This document shows, in pieces, positions 53,251 through 62,169 of a stretch of 64,000 bases of DNA; the first letter of the stretch is position 1, and every line of letters starts with the position of its first letter. Source of the stretch: Chitinophagaceae bacterium (lineage in GTDB: Bacteria; Bacteroidota; Bacteroidia; Chitinophagales; Chitinophagaceae); assembly GCA_016722465.1 (NCBI GenBank), contig JADKJC010000005.1, positions 1-64,000 of the forward strand, written 5' to 3'. The notes beneath the pieces are model-generated. The model was not told the origin of the DNA and did not search any database. It saw only the letters and a program-made list of their open reading frames with translations. Both the position numbers and the translations under genes were made by a program.

Positions 53251-54021
53251 TTAACGTGCCATCCAGCCGCCATCTACTAACAATACAGTTCCATTCACAT
53301 AAGATGCTGCATCTGAACAAAGAAATACAGCAGGGCCTTTAAAATCTTCGGGCTCGCCCCAGCGGCCTGCCGGTATCCGCTCTAATATTGATTTGCTTCT
53401 TACGGGATCTGCCCTCAATGCGGTGGTATTATCTGTTGCTATATAACCTGGCGCAATGCCATTTACATTTACACCTGACGATGCCCACTCATTGGCTAGT
53501 GCTTTCACCAAGCCTGCAACAGCCGATTTGCTGGCGGCATAACCCGGCACATTGATACCTCCCTGGAACGAAAGCAATGAACAGGTAAAAAGAATTTTTC
53601 CATAGCCCCTTGCCACCATGTCTTTTCCAAATTCACGTGCCAGGATAAAGGGTGCATCCAGGTTTACTGATAAAACTTTATCCCAATATTCATCGGGGTG
53701 TTCCGCTGCAGGTTTACGCAAAATCATACCGGCATTATTGATAAGAATGTCAATATTCTTTACTTCAGCTTTTACTTTTGCAATAAAAGCATATAGTGCA
53801 TCACGGTCACTAAAATCAGCTTTGTGTGCAGTAAATTTTCTGCCCAACGCCAGTACTTCTTTTTCCACTTCGCTGCTACCCTGTTCCAAAGATCCCGACA
53901 CCCCTATAATATCTGCCCCAGCCTCTGCCAATGCCACTGCCATTGCCTTTCCAATTCCTTTATTACAACCGGTTACTATTGCAATTTTCCCCTGCAGGCT
54001 AAACTTTTCCACTATATTCAT
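53251..54021 (-). CDS. kduD: 2-keto-3-deoxygluconate dehydrogenase / 2-deoxy-D-gluconate 3-dehydrogenase (SDR)
   Basis: Reduces 2,5-diketo-3-deoxygluconate to 2-keto-3-deoxygluconate. It is a classical short-chain dehydrogenase of 256 residues: TGCNKGIG (17-24) binds NAD(P)H, NNAG is at 95-98, a catalytic Ser lies in TCSLLS (near 148-151), and YAASK gives Tyr161/Lys165. The end NGTVLLVDGGWMAR is typical of KduD. It is the first gene of the run kduD-kduI-CE12/GH28-GH105-CE8/PL10-uxaB2-uxaC-kdgK2. An operator-like site lies about 90 bp upstream (54113-54136), so the whole run may be regulated from here. Confidence 0.9.
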   Translation of the reverse strand: MNIVEKFSLQGKIAIVTGCNKGIGKAMAVALAEAGADIIGVSGSLEQGSSEVEKEVLALGRKFTAHKADFSDRDALYAFIAKVKAEVKNIDILINNAGMILRKPAAEHPDEYWDKVLSVNLDAPFILAREFGKDMVARGYGKILFTCSLLSFQGGINVPGYAASKSAVAGLVKALANEWASSGVNVNGIAPGYIATDNTTALRADPVRSKSILERIPAGRWGEPEDFKGPAVFLCSDAASYVNGTVLLVDGGWMAR

Positions 54022-54112
54022 ATCGATTCTGTTCTTTTACTTTTATGTCTGTTATTAGCCTTAACAATTTTACGTTTTATACTTAAAGATAAGCTACCCG
54101 GAAGGTTCTTTA

Positions 54113-54136
54113 TTTATGCAATCGTTCCCGACATCG
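54113..54136 (+). promoter_or_regulatory. LacI-family-like operator, site 8 (upstream of kduD)
   Basis: TTTATGCAATCGTTCCCG followed by ACATCG. All 24 bases are identical to site 9 upstream of susC. It lies about 90 bp upstream of the kduD start and 87 bp upstream of the end of the next gene. Confidence 0.7.
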
Positions 54137-54222
54137 CTGCCAAAATCAGCAGTTGTTGTTTTGAATTTTTGGCCTGGCAATCTTTTGTTAACAGGCACCA
54201 AAGTTCAGCAATGATGCTTATA

Positions 54223-55134
54223 TTAAGGTTTGAACAATTCATCCAGCCAGTTGAATAAACGGTCCATCCATTTGTCTTTTGTTGTGCTGTTTTCAAGCCC
54301 AAAACCATGCCCCCCCCTGGGATAAAGATGCATGGCTGCAGGCACTTTATTTTTAACGCAGGCTTCATAAAAACGAAGGCTGTTCTCTACCGGTACAGAT
54401 GCATCATCTTCGGCATGTACTAAAAAAACAGGCGGGCATGCGGGAGTCACCCTTAAATCGGTTGAAAAAAAACTGATTTGCTGCCTGGTAGGTTCAGTTC
54501 CAAGCAAATTATCCCGGCTTTCCTTATGCAACAATTTACCAGAAAAATTAATGACCGGGTAGATTAGCATAACAAAATCCGGATGTATACTGGTAGTATC
54601 TTTTTCCTTTTCATCGGCCCTGAATTTAAAATGAACCGCTGCCATTGAAGCCAGGTGCCCACCTGCGGAAAAACCCATCACCCCTATTTTATCAGAATGC
54701 AGGTTCCAGGCTGAAGCATTTTTTCTTACTACCCGAATGGCCTGCTGTACATCCTGCAATGGTGCCAGCGATTTGTTTTCCATACTGGTATCGTTGGGCA
54801 ACCTGTATTTCAGCACAAATGCAGTAATGCCTTTTTCATTGAGTGCTTTTGCCACCTGCCCGCCTTCATTGTCTACACTTAACCGCATATAACTTCCTCC
54901 CGGGCAAATGATAATAGACATGCCATTGGGTTTTGCCGACTCGTATTTCGTGAGCGTTGGCTGGGTTACATTGTACACCCTCCTCGTGCCTTTTAATAAA
55001 ATGATTTTTTCCTTCATTTCAGTTTTTATGCTCCCGGGTATTTCAGCCGGGTAAAGAGTTATTTCCTGTACAGTTTGCGCTGTTCCGTTTACAGCAACTA
55101 AAAAAAATACCGCATATACCACCAATCGTTTCAC
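54223..55134 (-). CDS. Secreted alpha/beta-hydrolase, acetylesterase-like
   Basis: 303 residues. Starts with GTG and a signal peptide (VVYAVFFLVAVNGTAQ). The alpha/beta-hydrolase fold shows the oxyanion region IICPGGSYMRLS, nucleophile elbow MGFSAGGHLAS (Ser), acid VHAEDDASVPVENS (Asp) and LYPRGGHGFGL (His). This pattern is that of BD-FAE/acetyl-xylan-esterase-like enzymes, found in many polysaccharide loci to remove acetyl groups from pectin or hemicellulose side chains. It is the last gene of the susC-susD-plug-esterase run, 12 bp after the plug-domain gene. The acyl group removed is an inference. Confidence 0.85.
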   Translation of the reverse strand: MKRLVVYAVFFLVAVNGTAQTVQEITLYPAEIPGSIKTEMKEKIILLKGTRRVYNVTQPTLTKYESAKPNGMSIIICPGGSYMRLSVDNEGGQVAKALNEKGITAFVLKYRLPNDTSMENKSLAPLQDVQQAIRVVRKNASAWNLHSDKIGVMGFSAGGHLASMAAVHFKFRADEKEKDTTSIHPDFVMLIYPVINFSGKLLHKESRDNLLGTEPTRQQISFFSTDLRVTPACPPVFLVHAEDDASVPVENSLRFYEACVKNKVPAAMHLYPRGGHGFGLENSTTKDKWMDRLFNWLDELFKP

Positions 55135-55146
55135 TTATCAAAACAT

Positions 55147-56328
55147 TTATTGTTTCCAGTCTGCATCCAGTCCTGTATAGCCCGTGATATAAAAACTATA
55201 ATTCCGGTTGGTTGCTTTATTGTATTGCCCTGTTTTTGTATAAATGGCAATTGCACCACCAGCACCTGCGCCAGCACCCAGGGCATTACCCGGCCTGAAA
55301 ATTTTAATCATGGCGATATCAGAAGGATTGATTGACATGGGTATTTCCGGGTCGAGCCTGATTTCATTGATGTACATATCCACCGGCTGGTTGCGCCAGG
55401 TGAATGACTGGTTGCCCGTTGTATTATCCGTTTCCAGCCTTAGCCCACCCACTTTTATAGCCAGGTAAGTAAAGAGATCAGGCGCATTGGCAATTTCATC
55501 GGAGCTAAGCCCATCGAGTATGATGGCATCTGTACCGGTAAAAGAGCCGGTAGTGTTTTCATTGGCAAAGTCCTGTAGTTTTTTAGTGGATTTGTTTTTT
55601 ACCAGCACCTCCGGCATCAGTATTTTATATCTCGTATCGTCAGGGTTAAAAATATACGCTGCTGTGTCAGGCATTTTAATCTGTAACTCATTTATGGCCT
55701 TGCCGATGGAAATGAATTTTGTAACGGCTGCTGCAGGTACAAAGGCTGAGTCGAGTATTGTTTTGATATTGACCAGCAGGTCATTTTTTTTCTTTTGGCG
55801 GGGTTTTGCAAAAATAATAAAAGCAGAATCTTTAAACAGCAGGTTTCGGATGGAAAATGTGCTGTCGTCATTAAGTGTTGCGATGTCAACAATGGTTTGC
55901 TTGTTCTTTGATATCATAACATAATTCAGGAACATATCTTCTTTGGTTACATTCACTGCCTTACCTGTAAGCGTAAAGAATGTTTTTTGCAATAAAAAAT
56001 TAAAAGCATACAAACCATCCTGCATACTACTGTCAACTCTTAACCTGGCATTGACATAACCATTAATGAGCGGGTAACGGAATTTCCAGCGGCGGCCTGT
56101 TTTAATGTTTTCTATCCAAAGCTGTATGGTAGCAGTTTTTGCAACCTTTGCATAATCCTGCAGCGTCATTTCTATGCCGAGGGTATCTCCCTGCAGCATT
56201 GTGTTTTTGTTTAACTGTACCACAATACTGTCTTTCGGCTGTGCCTGAATGGAGCCTTTAAAGCAAAACAGTTGCATACAGTATAATACTACTGCAAACT
56301 TTACTGTTAACTGGTTTCGTTTTACCAT
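55147..56328 (-). CDS. Secreted protein with MG2-like and TonB-plug-like domains, no barrel
   Basis: About 393 residues from the ATG at 56328 (MVKRNQLTVKF); the longer frame starts with TTG. A signal segment (VVLYCMQLFCFKGSIQAQ) is followed by a beta-sandwich resembling macroglobulin MG2 domains (VQLNKNTMLQGDTLGIEM, MQDGLYAFNFLLQ). The C-terminal third (VDMYINEIRLDP, INPSDIAMIKIFRPG, GAGAGGAIAIYTKTG) is like a TonB-dependent receptor plug (DGV, DIESIEVLK, GANGVIIVTTK in SusC). There is no beta-barrel after it; the protein ends about 20 residues later. It lies directly between susD and the esterase. A surface or periplasmic accessory role to SusCD can be inferred, but I do not recognise a named family. 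Confidence 0.65.
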   Translation of the reverse strand: MVKRNQLTVKFAVVLYCMQLFCFKGSIQAQPKDSIVVQLNKNTMLQGDTLGIEMTLQDYAKVAKTATIQLWIENIKTGRRWKFRYPLINGYVNARLRVDSSMQDGLYAFNFLLQKTFFTLTGKAVNVTKEDMFLNYVMISKNKQTIVDIATLNDDSTFSIRNLLFKDSAFIIFAKPRQKKKNDLLVNIKTILDSAFVPAAAVTKFISIGKAINELQIKMPDTAAYIFNPDDTRYKILMPEVLVKNKSTKKLQDFANENTTGSFTGTDAIILDGLSSDEIANAPDLFTYLAIKVGGLRLETDNTTGNQSFTWRNQPVDMYINEIRLDPEIPMSINPSDIAMIKIFRPGNALGAGAGAGGAIAIYTKTGQYNKATNRNYSFYITGYTGLDADWKQ

Positions 56329-56420
56329 CCTGCTGTTGCCGGTGCAACATTTTATCAAGTTAAAAAATTAAGGCCGCAATATTTCATGCAGCCTTATGTT
56401 TATGGGTTGATGAGGGTAAA

Positions 56421-58226
56421 TCAATAATTTGGATTTTGAGTCAGGTTATAGTTGGCACCTCTTGAAGCCTGAGGTATGGGCAACAGTTCTGATTTGCCGG
56501 GTGTAAAACCAATGGCATACCTTGCCAATATGGTAGTATTGATGCTGGTACCTATCCAGGCTACCCTTGTGGCATTGGGTGGTGGATTGGAAGTGGATGG
56601 TGCCGGGAAATAAAATGAATTGGCCCACATGGAAGCATCATCTGCGGTAGTGCCATTTTTATAATACATACTGGTAGGAAAATCAAGGTAAGGCCCTGTA
56701 CGAGCCTGCAGATCTGCTAAAGCTGCTCTTGTTTCCAATATTTTTGCACCCAGCAAATTCCATCTTATCAGGTCGTATTTTCTTAACCCTTCTCCACCCA
56801 GTTCAAAGGAACGCTCTTTAACCAATGCATCAAAAAATGCGGCTTTGCCCAGCCCGGCAGAAAGATCAATATCCGAGGCACTTGTGATGGGCCTTCCAAA
56901 GCCCCTGCGCCTAACTTTATTCACCGCTTCATAAGCAGCAGCAGTGGGGCCATTCAGTTCATTCTCTGCTTCGGCAAACATCAGCAATACATCCGGGTAA
57001 CGGATCAACTGCCACTTCAATCCAAAATACTGAACCGCATCAGTTGGTGCTACCACGGGGTTGCTAATCCAGTCACGCCTGTACTTACCGTCCACAATAG
57101 CGGTAGCGCCTACCCCGGTTTTGGTAACCCCGTCAGATCCGACCGTATACGGTGCACAGGTTACATCCCTGCGGAGATCCGTTGAATCAAACGCATAAAA
57201 ATAGGTTGGAACGATATTGATGCTTTTATTTCCCAATGCATTTACTGTAGGCCCGTTGTAGTAACCTAATTTAGTATCTGCCACAGCACTCCTGCCAATG
57301 GACCCCACCTGGAACATCAGTTCATTGTCCGGATCAGCAATTACACGGCCACACACTTTATTCTTCCAGAGGTCTTTGTAACTGGCATTCAGGTTGTGTA
57401 CACCAGATGCCATAATATCTGCACACTCCTCTTTTGCAATTTGATAAAATTCGGCATAGTCAGTACTTCTTTCCATTGTGCGGCTGTTCTGCCTTAATGA
57501 ATATCCACCCCTGAACAATGCAATCCTCGCCCTCAAAGCTTTTACGGTTCCCTTGGTGATTCTCTCATTTGCTTCATCTCCAATAGAAGAGAGTTCATTT
57601 GCCCACGGCACAAGATCAGCTGCCGTTTTAAGATCTGCAATGATGCGATCATACAAACTATCCCTGTTAACCCTGAATGGGAAAGGGTTAGAAACCGCCA
57701 GTGTTGAGGCAGGCTGAAAGTGTGCAGGCAGGTCGCCCCAGTTTTTAATGGCTTCAAAATAAAACTGTGCCCTCAGGGCTATTGCCTCACCATGCATTCT
57801 TTTTAATTTCCCTTTTTCTATTTCGCTGCCATTGCTGTAAGCGTCCATTTCAGGAATGTTGGTAATGCAGATGTTGGCATATTCGATTCCCCTGAAACAT
57901 TGCTCAAAAGGGCGCTGTATTTCTGCATTGGCAGCAGTAAGTGAATACCGGGAGATGTCACGGCGGCCATTTTCTACAGAACCTGTTGGTCCCTGTGTTT
58001 CATCATTATCCACGGGAAAATACAAACTCAGTACTTTGCCAAAACCCTGGTCACCGGCAAGCTGTGCATATACCCCCGCAATGGCATGCAAGGTTGTTTC
58101 TGAATTACTGAAAACAAACTCAGGGCCTTTTTCGGTGATGGGTTGTTTATCTAAAAACTTTTTGCAGGACAATGAACTCACTGTTATTGCAAAAAGCAAC
58201 AGGATATATATACTTGTCTTTTTCAT
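56421..58226 (-). CDS. SusD/RagB family glycan-binding lipoprotein
   Basis: 601 residues from the ATG at 58226; the longer frame begins with TTG next to the susC stop. Lipobox VSSLSC (Cys near 23) makes it a lipoprotein, expected on the outer face of the outer membrane. The SusD fold is indicated by LHAIAGVYAQLAG, the TPR-like helices (HGEAIALRAQFYFEAIKNWGD), NPFPFRVNRDSLYDRIIADLKTA, and the end KSELLPIPQ. Its ligand is probably pectin-derived oligogalacturonides, judged by the locus. It follows susC after 21 bp, the usual pair order. Confidence 0.93.
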   Translation of the reverse strand: MKKTSIYILLLFAITVSSLSCKKFLDKQPITEKGPEFVFSNSETTLHAIAGVYAQLAGDQGFGKVLSLYFPVDNDETQGPTGSVENGRRDISRYSLTAANAEIQRPFEQCFRGIEYANICITNIPEMDAYSNGSEIEKGKLKRMHGEAIALRAQFYFEAIKNWGDLPAHFQPASTLAVSNPFPFRVNRDSLYDRIIADLKTAADLVPWANELSSIGDEANERITKGTVKALRARIALFRGGYSLRQNSRTMERSTDYAEFYQIAKEECADIMASGVHNLNASYKDLWKNKVCGRVIADPDNELMFQVGSIGRSAVADTKLGYYNGPTVNALGNKSINIVPTYFYAFDSTDLRRDVTCAPYTVGSDGVTKTGVGATAIVDGKYRRDWISNPVVAPTDAVQYFGLKWQLIRYPDVLLMFAEAENELNGPTAAAYEAVNKVRRRGFGRPITSASDIDLSAGLGKAAFFDALVKERSFELGGEGLRKYDLIRWNLLGAKILETRAALADLQARTGPYLDFPTSMYYKNGTTADDASMWANSFYFPAPSTSNPPPNATRVAWIGTSINTTILARYAIGFTPGKSELLPIPQASRGANYNLTQNPNY

Positions 58227-58247
58227 ATCGATCAACAATTTATTCAA

Positions 58248-61200
58248 TTAAAAAGTAGCATTCAAACCAAACATGTACAACCTGCTTTTTGGGTAGGCAG
58301 AATAATCAACGCCCGGTGTGAGGGGATTGCTTCTTCTTGCATTCACTTCAGGATCGTACCCGGTATAGCTGCTGAATACAGCCAGGTTATTGCCGGTGGC
58401 ATACACCCTTAATTTTTTGATACCAATCCTTCTTAAGCTGGATGCTGGAAAGTTATAACCGATGCTGACATTATTTATCCTGATGAAAGAACCATCTTCT
58501 ATAGCCCATGAATGCAGCTGGAATGCACCCGAAGCGGTGATAGGCCTCCATATTTTTGCGTTGGCATTTAATGCAGTAAGTTCATCAGGGTCTGTAACCA
58601 CCTGCCCCTGTGCATTCACGGTACGCCACCTGTCTTTCATATCTGCAAGCAGGTTTGAATTAGGAGTGTATCCATTGGTAAACTCAATCTTATTTGCATT
58701 CAGCACATTGTTACCGTAAACAAAATTCACAAAGATGCTCATGTCCCAGTTCTTATAAGTGAACTGCTGGTTAAACCCACCGGAGAATTTAGGTGTTGCA
58801 TTACCAATGATCTTTGTATCGTTGTCCACATCAATGGTGCTGTCACCGTTAAGGTCTTTAAACCTGATCATGCCCGGCTGCGGATAGCCGATAATTTTTT
58901 CATTGGACACAACCCCCGTTTTTAACGTGTACAACCGGTCAGTACCAACGCCTGTTGCACCAGGGTGGTAATCAAAATCAGCCACTTTATAAAAACCATC
59001 TGTTACCAGGCCATACATTGCACCGATTGGCTGGCCGATCTGGGCAACATAATCGTAATACTGCCCGGCTACACCCCATCCGGAATAAGCAGGCAGTGAA
59101 TATTGATTGGGGCCCAATTCGGTGATCATGTTTTTATTGGAAGAAAGATTGAACGTGCAGTTCCAGCTAAAATTTTTGTTCCTGATGATCCCTGCATTCA
59201 ACTGAATTTCGAAACCCCTGTTCCTGGTAGCACCAATATTCTGCAACTGGGTGGTATAACCATAGGTTGAAGCAATAGGCACATTCAATAAAAGATCCCT
59301 TGTTTTATTTTCATACACATCTACGGTTAAACCGATACGGTCATTAAATAAAGAGAGATCAAGACCAATATTTTTACTCACTGTTGTTTCCCATTTCAGG
59401 AGGTCATTTACCAATGAGGCAGGTGTATAACCAAACTGTGATTGCCCGTTAAGGCCATAGTAGTAGGGGTTGTTTGCGAAATTTGTCAGGTACAGGTAAT
59501 CATTGATCCTGTTGTTACCAACCGTTCCATAACTCAGTCTCAGTTTCAAATCACTTACGGCTTTCACGTTCGCCATGAAATCTTCTTTGGCAATCCTCCA
59601 TGCCACAGATGCTGAAGGAAAATAACCCCACCTGCGACCGGGAGCAAATTTGGAGGAACCATCTGCCCGGAAATTCACTGATACAATATATTTCTTATCA
59701 AACGTATAATTCACCCTTGAAAAGAAGGAAAGCAATGATGATTCCGCATCTTTATAGACGGGGTATCCGGCAAAATAATCGCCCAGTGAAGTGTCGGATA
59801 TCGCATCTTTCACTGTAGTGAAATTGGGTAAGTTACGGCGCAGGTTACCCGAAAACTGTGCTTTCTGGATAACAATCTCCTGACCAGCCACAATATCAAG
59901 TTCATGCCTTTTCTTCGAATTGTTCAGTTTAAAAGTAAACACATTGGAATTGCTGAATTGGCTTTTGTTGGTCGTATCCAGTTGAATTACCGGCTGTGCA
60001 CTACCCTGTAACCTTGAAAGAGAGGTTAATGAATCACTGAACTGCCTGTCTACAAAATTTGAATGTTCGTATCCAAACGTTGTTTTAAACGTAATCTTTT
60101 TAGTGATATTATAACTTGCATAAGCCGTGATGTTGTAAGAACTGGTCGTCTTCTTCCTGTATTCATTATTGTTCAACCTGATTGGATTGATGAGCGAAAG
60201 GCTGTTGCCAACATTTGTTTCATCACCACTGTTATCATCAATCGGGTCCAGTCCACCGCTCACCCAGGGGCGGTACTTAACAGCGTTGCGCAGGCGGTTG
60301 TAAGAAGAGCCCTTTTCATCAGATACGCCGGCGCCTTCTACATTCTGGCTGATATACCTGCCCGATGCGCCAAATTTAATATTCTTTGCAGGCCTCACAT
60401 CAATTTTTAAATTAAAAAGATTGCGTTTGTAATTGGAGTTTTGAACAATTGCCTTTTCATAGTTATTGGTATAACCAGCAGTGAAGGTGGTAATATTATT
60501 TCCACCACTTACAGAAACACTGTTATTGGCTACCATTCCCGTTCTGCCCACCACTTCTTTCTGCCAGTCAACTGTTTTTGCATTTTTATAGTTGATCAGT
60601 GTATCCCAGTAGGTACCATATTTACCTGCAAAAGAAGAACTGTCCTGTGTATTACTTCTTGTTCTTTCATATTCCCATAATACAAATTCGTATGGATCCA
60701 TTACTTCCAGTTCGCCGGAAAGTTTTTTTAACCCTACTGCAGAGTTAAGGCTCACGGTAAGTTTTCCCTGCTTGCCGTTTTTAGTAGTTACAATAATAAC
60801 CCCGTTGGCTCCTCTTGCCCCATAAATAGCAGTAGCTGCTGCATCTTTCAATACATCAATGCTCTGTATATCTTGTGGTGAAATAGTAGAGAGGCCATTG
60901 TCTACCTGCACACCATCAACGATGTACAAAGGGTCGTTACTCTGTGTGATAGAACCACCACCGCGTACCCTTATTTTTACATCTGCATCCGGTGCACCTT
61001 CGGAGGTAGTTACCTGCACACCTGCAAGGCGGCCTGTTAATGCTTCTGAAGCATTGTTGATGGGCACATCTTTGATATCCTTTGCAGTAATAGAAGAAAC
61101 AGCGCTTGATACTTCTCTTTTCTTTAAGGTTCCATAACCCACATTCACTACTACCTCATCCTGCATAACAATATCCTGCAGCAGCTTTACAACAATATCC

Positions 61201-61463
61201 CGGTTACCATTGGCAGAAACGATGGCAGTTTTAAATCCGATTCCGGAAAATATAAGATCAGTATTCCCTTCGCCTTTTACTGTTATTGAAAACTTACCGT
61301 CCGCATCCGTTTGTGTTCCCTTTTTATTACCCTTTGAGAAAACACTCACACCTTTCAGTGGCTTGCCTGTTGAATCGGTAACGGCACCTTTAATAGTTTG
61401 GGTTTGGGAAAATGCTGCAACAGATAAAAACAGCAGCAGGAATGATACAAGCAATTTATTCAT
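58248..61463 (-). CDS. SusC/RagA family TonB-dependent outer-membrane transporter
   Basis: 1071 residues. Signal peptide (LLVSFLLLFLSVAAFSQ), then a carboxypeptidase-regulatory-like domain (about 22-105, IKGAVTDSTGKPLKGVSV), then the plug (about 113-235: VGYGTLKKREVSSAVSSI, LTGRLAGVQVTTSEG, DPLYIVDGVQV, IDVLKDAAATAIYGARGANG), and a 22-strand barrel up to the terminal Phe (SRLYMFGLNATF). Together with SusD it imports oligosaccharides using TonB energy. It is the first gene of the susC-susD-plug-esterase run; operator site 9 lies about 140 bp upstream. The frame is intact and the length usual. Confidence 0.95.
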   Translation of the reverse strand: MNKLLVSFLLLFLSVAAFSQTQTIKGAVTDSTGKPLKGVSVFSKGNKKGTQTDADGKFSITVKGEGNTDLIFSGIGFKTAIVSANGNRDIVVKLLQDIVMQDEVVVNVGYGTLKKREVSSAVSSITAKDIKDVPINNASEALTGRLAGVQVTTSEGAPDADVKIRVRGGGSITQSNDPLYIVDGVQVDNGLSTISPQDIQSIDVLKDAAATAIYGARGANGVIIVTTKNGKQGKLTVSLNSAVGLKKLSGELEVMDPYEFVLWEYERTRSNTQDSSSFAGKYGTYWDTLINYKNAKTVDWQKEVVGRTGMVANNSVSVSGGNNITTFTAGYTNNYEKAIVQNSNYKRNLFNLKIDVRPAKNIKFGASGRYISQNVEGAGVSDEKGSSYNRLRNAVKYRPWVSGGLDPIDDNSGDETNVGNSLSLINPIRLNNNEYRKKTTSSYNITAYASYNITKKITFKTTFGYEHSNFVDRQFSDSLTSLSRLQGSAQPVIQLDTTNKSQFSNSNVFTFKLNNSKKRHELDIVAGQEIVIQKAQFSGNLRRNLPNFTTVKDAISDTSLGDYFAGYPVYKDAESSLLSFFSRVNYTFDKKYIVSVNFRADGSSKFAPGRRWGYFPSASVAWRIAKEDFMANVKAVSDLKLRLSYGTVGNNRINDYLYLTNFANNPYYYGLNGQSQFGYTPASLVNDLLKWETTVSKNIGLDLSLFNDRIGLTVDVYENKTRDLLLNVPIASTYGYTTQLQNIGATRNRGFEIQLNAGIIRNKNFSWNCTFNLSSNKNMITELGPNQYSLPAYSGWGVAGQYYDYVAQIGQPIGAMYGLVTDGFYKVADFDYHPGATGVGTDRLYTLKTGVVSNEKIIGYPQPGMIRFKDLNGDSTIDVDNDTKIIGNATPKFSGGFNQQFTYKNWDMSIFVNFVYGNNVLNANKIEFTNGYTPNSNLLADMKDRWRTVNAQGQVVTDPDELTALNANAKIWRPITASGAFQLHSWAIEDGSFIRINNVSIGYNFPASSLRRIGIKKLRVYATGNNLAVFSSYTGYDPEVNARRSNPLTPGVDYSAYPKSRLYMFGLNATF

Positions 61464-61603
61464 ATAACAATTTTAGATTCTGATCAATCGGAAAAGCAGC
61501 AACGTCAGTATTATGAGAACCATTTTATACGGCAATAGCTGCAACTATCATTTGTCAATAATAAACTTTTTTTCAGCCTGCTATTTAGCTGCAGGGCAGT
61601 ATT

Positions 61604-61627
61604 TTTATGCAATCGTTCCCGACATCG
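61604..61627 (+). promoter_or_regulatory. LacI-family-like operator, site 9 (upstream of susC)
   Basis: TTTATGCAATCGTTCCCG followed by ACATCG, identical in all 24 bases to site 8. It lies in the 252-bp gap between susC and the NTF2-like gene. Confidence 0.7.
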
Positions 61628-61715
61628 ATACTCAAAAAAATATATTCAGGTTAACTGTTTAAATCCTGGTTTATCACACAAAAACATTTACTGACAGCTG
61701 AATTTCACAACAGAA

Positions 61716-62147
61716 CTACTGTTGTTTTACAGCCTGCCTTGCCAGCAATTTCCAACTTCCATGCTGTTTTTGCCAAACCAGCAACACATGCAAATGAACT
61801 TCACCAGGCTTGCCATTGTCATTGGTAGTTGCATTTAATTTGTGGCGTACAATTGCAGTATTGTTTACAACAGTGATTGTTTGTTCTGTAAATTCGATGG
61901 TTACAAAATCACTTTTGCCACTAACGATCTTATTAATAAATTCCTGCCTGGTATCTGTATGCCCGCTGGAATGACCATAACTGAGTTCTGCTGCAGTAAG
62001 CCGGGCAAGCGCTGCCGAATCTGCATCGATCATTGCATTTTTTAATTGTGCCGTACTTTTTTCTACAGCCAGTTGCTTTGCAGATTGTGCAAAGGTTGCT
62101 GCTATACCAAAAACAAAAAACAGAATCAGGAGAATGTTTTTTTTCAT
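61716..62147 (-). CDS. Secreted NTF2/SnoaL-like protein (DUF4440-type)
   Basis: 143 residues. Signal peptide (NILLILFFVFGIAATFAQ) and a small alpha+beta cone-shaped fold: VEKSTAQLKNAMIDADSAALARLTAAELSYGHSSG, TRQEFINKIVSG, FVTIEFTEQTITVVNNTAIVRHKL and HVLLVWQKQHGSWKLLARQA. This is the pattern of DUF4440/SnoaL-like proteins, often single domains of unknown role next to polysaccharide genes. The His near the first helix and the HLHV strand could line a pocket. It lies 22 bp after the GH43 gene in the same direction. No reaction can be assigned. Confidence 0.85.
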   Translation of the reverse strand: MKKNILLILFFVFGIAATFAQSAKQLAVEKSTAQLKNAMIDADSAALARLTAAELSYGHSSGHTDTRQEFINKIVSGKSDFVTIEFTEQTITVVNNTAIVRHKLNATTNDNGKPGEVHLHVLLVWQKQHGSWKLLARQAVKQQ

Positions 62148-62169
62148 ACTGTTGGCAATGTTTAAGTTC

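Noticed and set aside
53243-53320. Extended N-terminus for kduI starting at 53320
   Set aside because: It would overlap the end of kduD by about 70 bp and adds non-family sequence; ATG 53242 gives the normal 278 residues.
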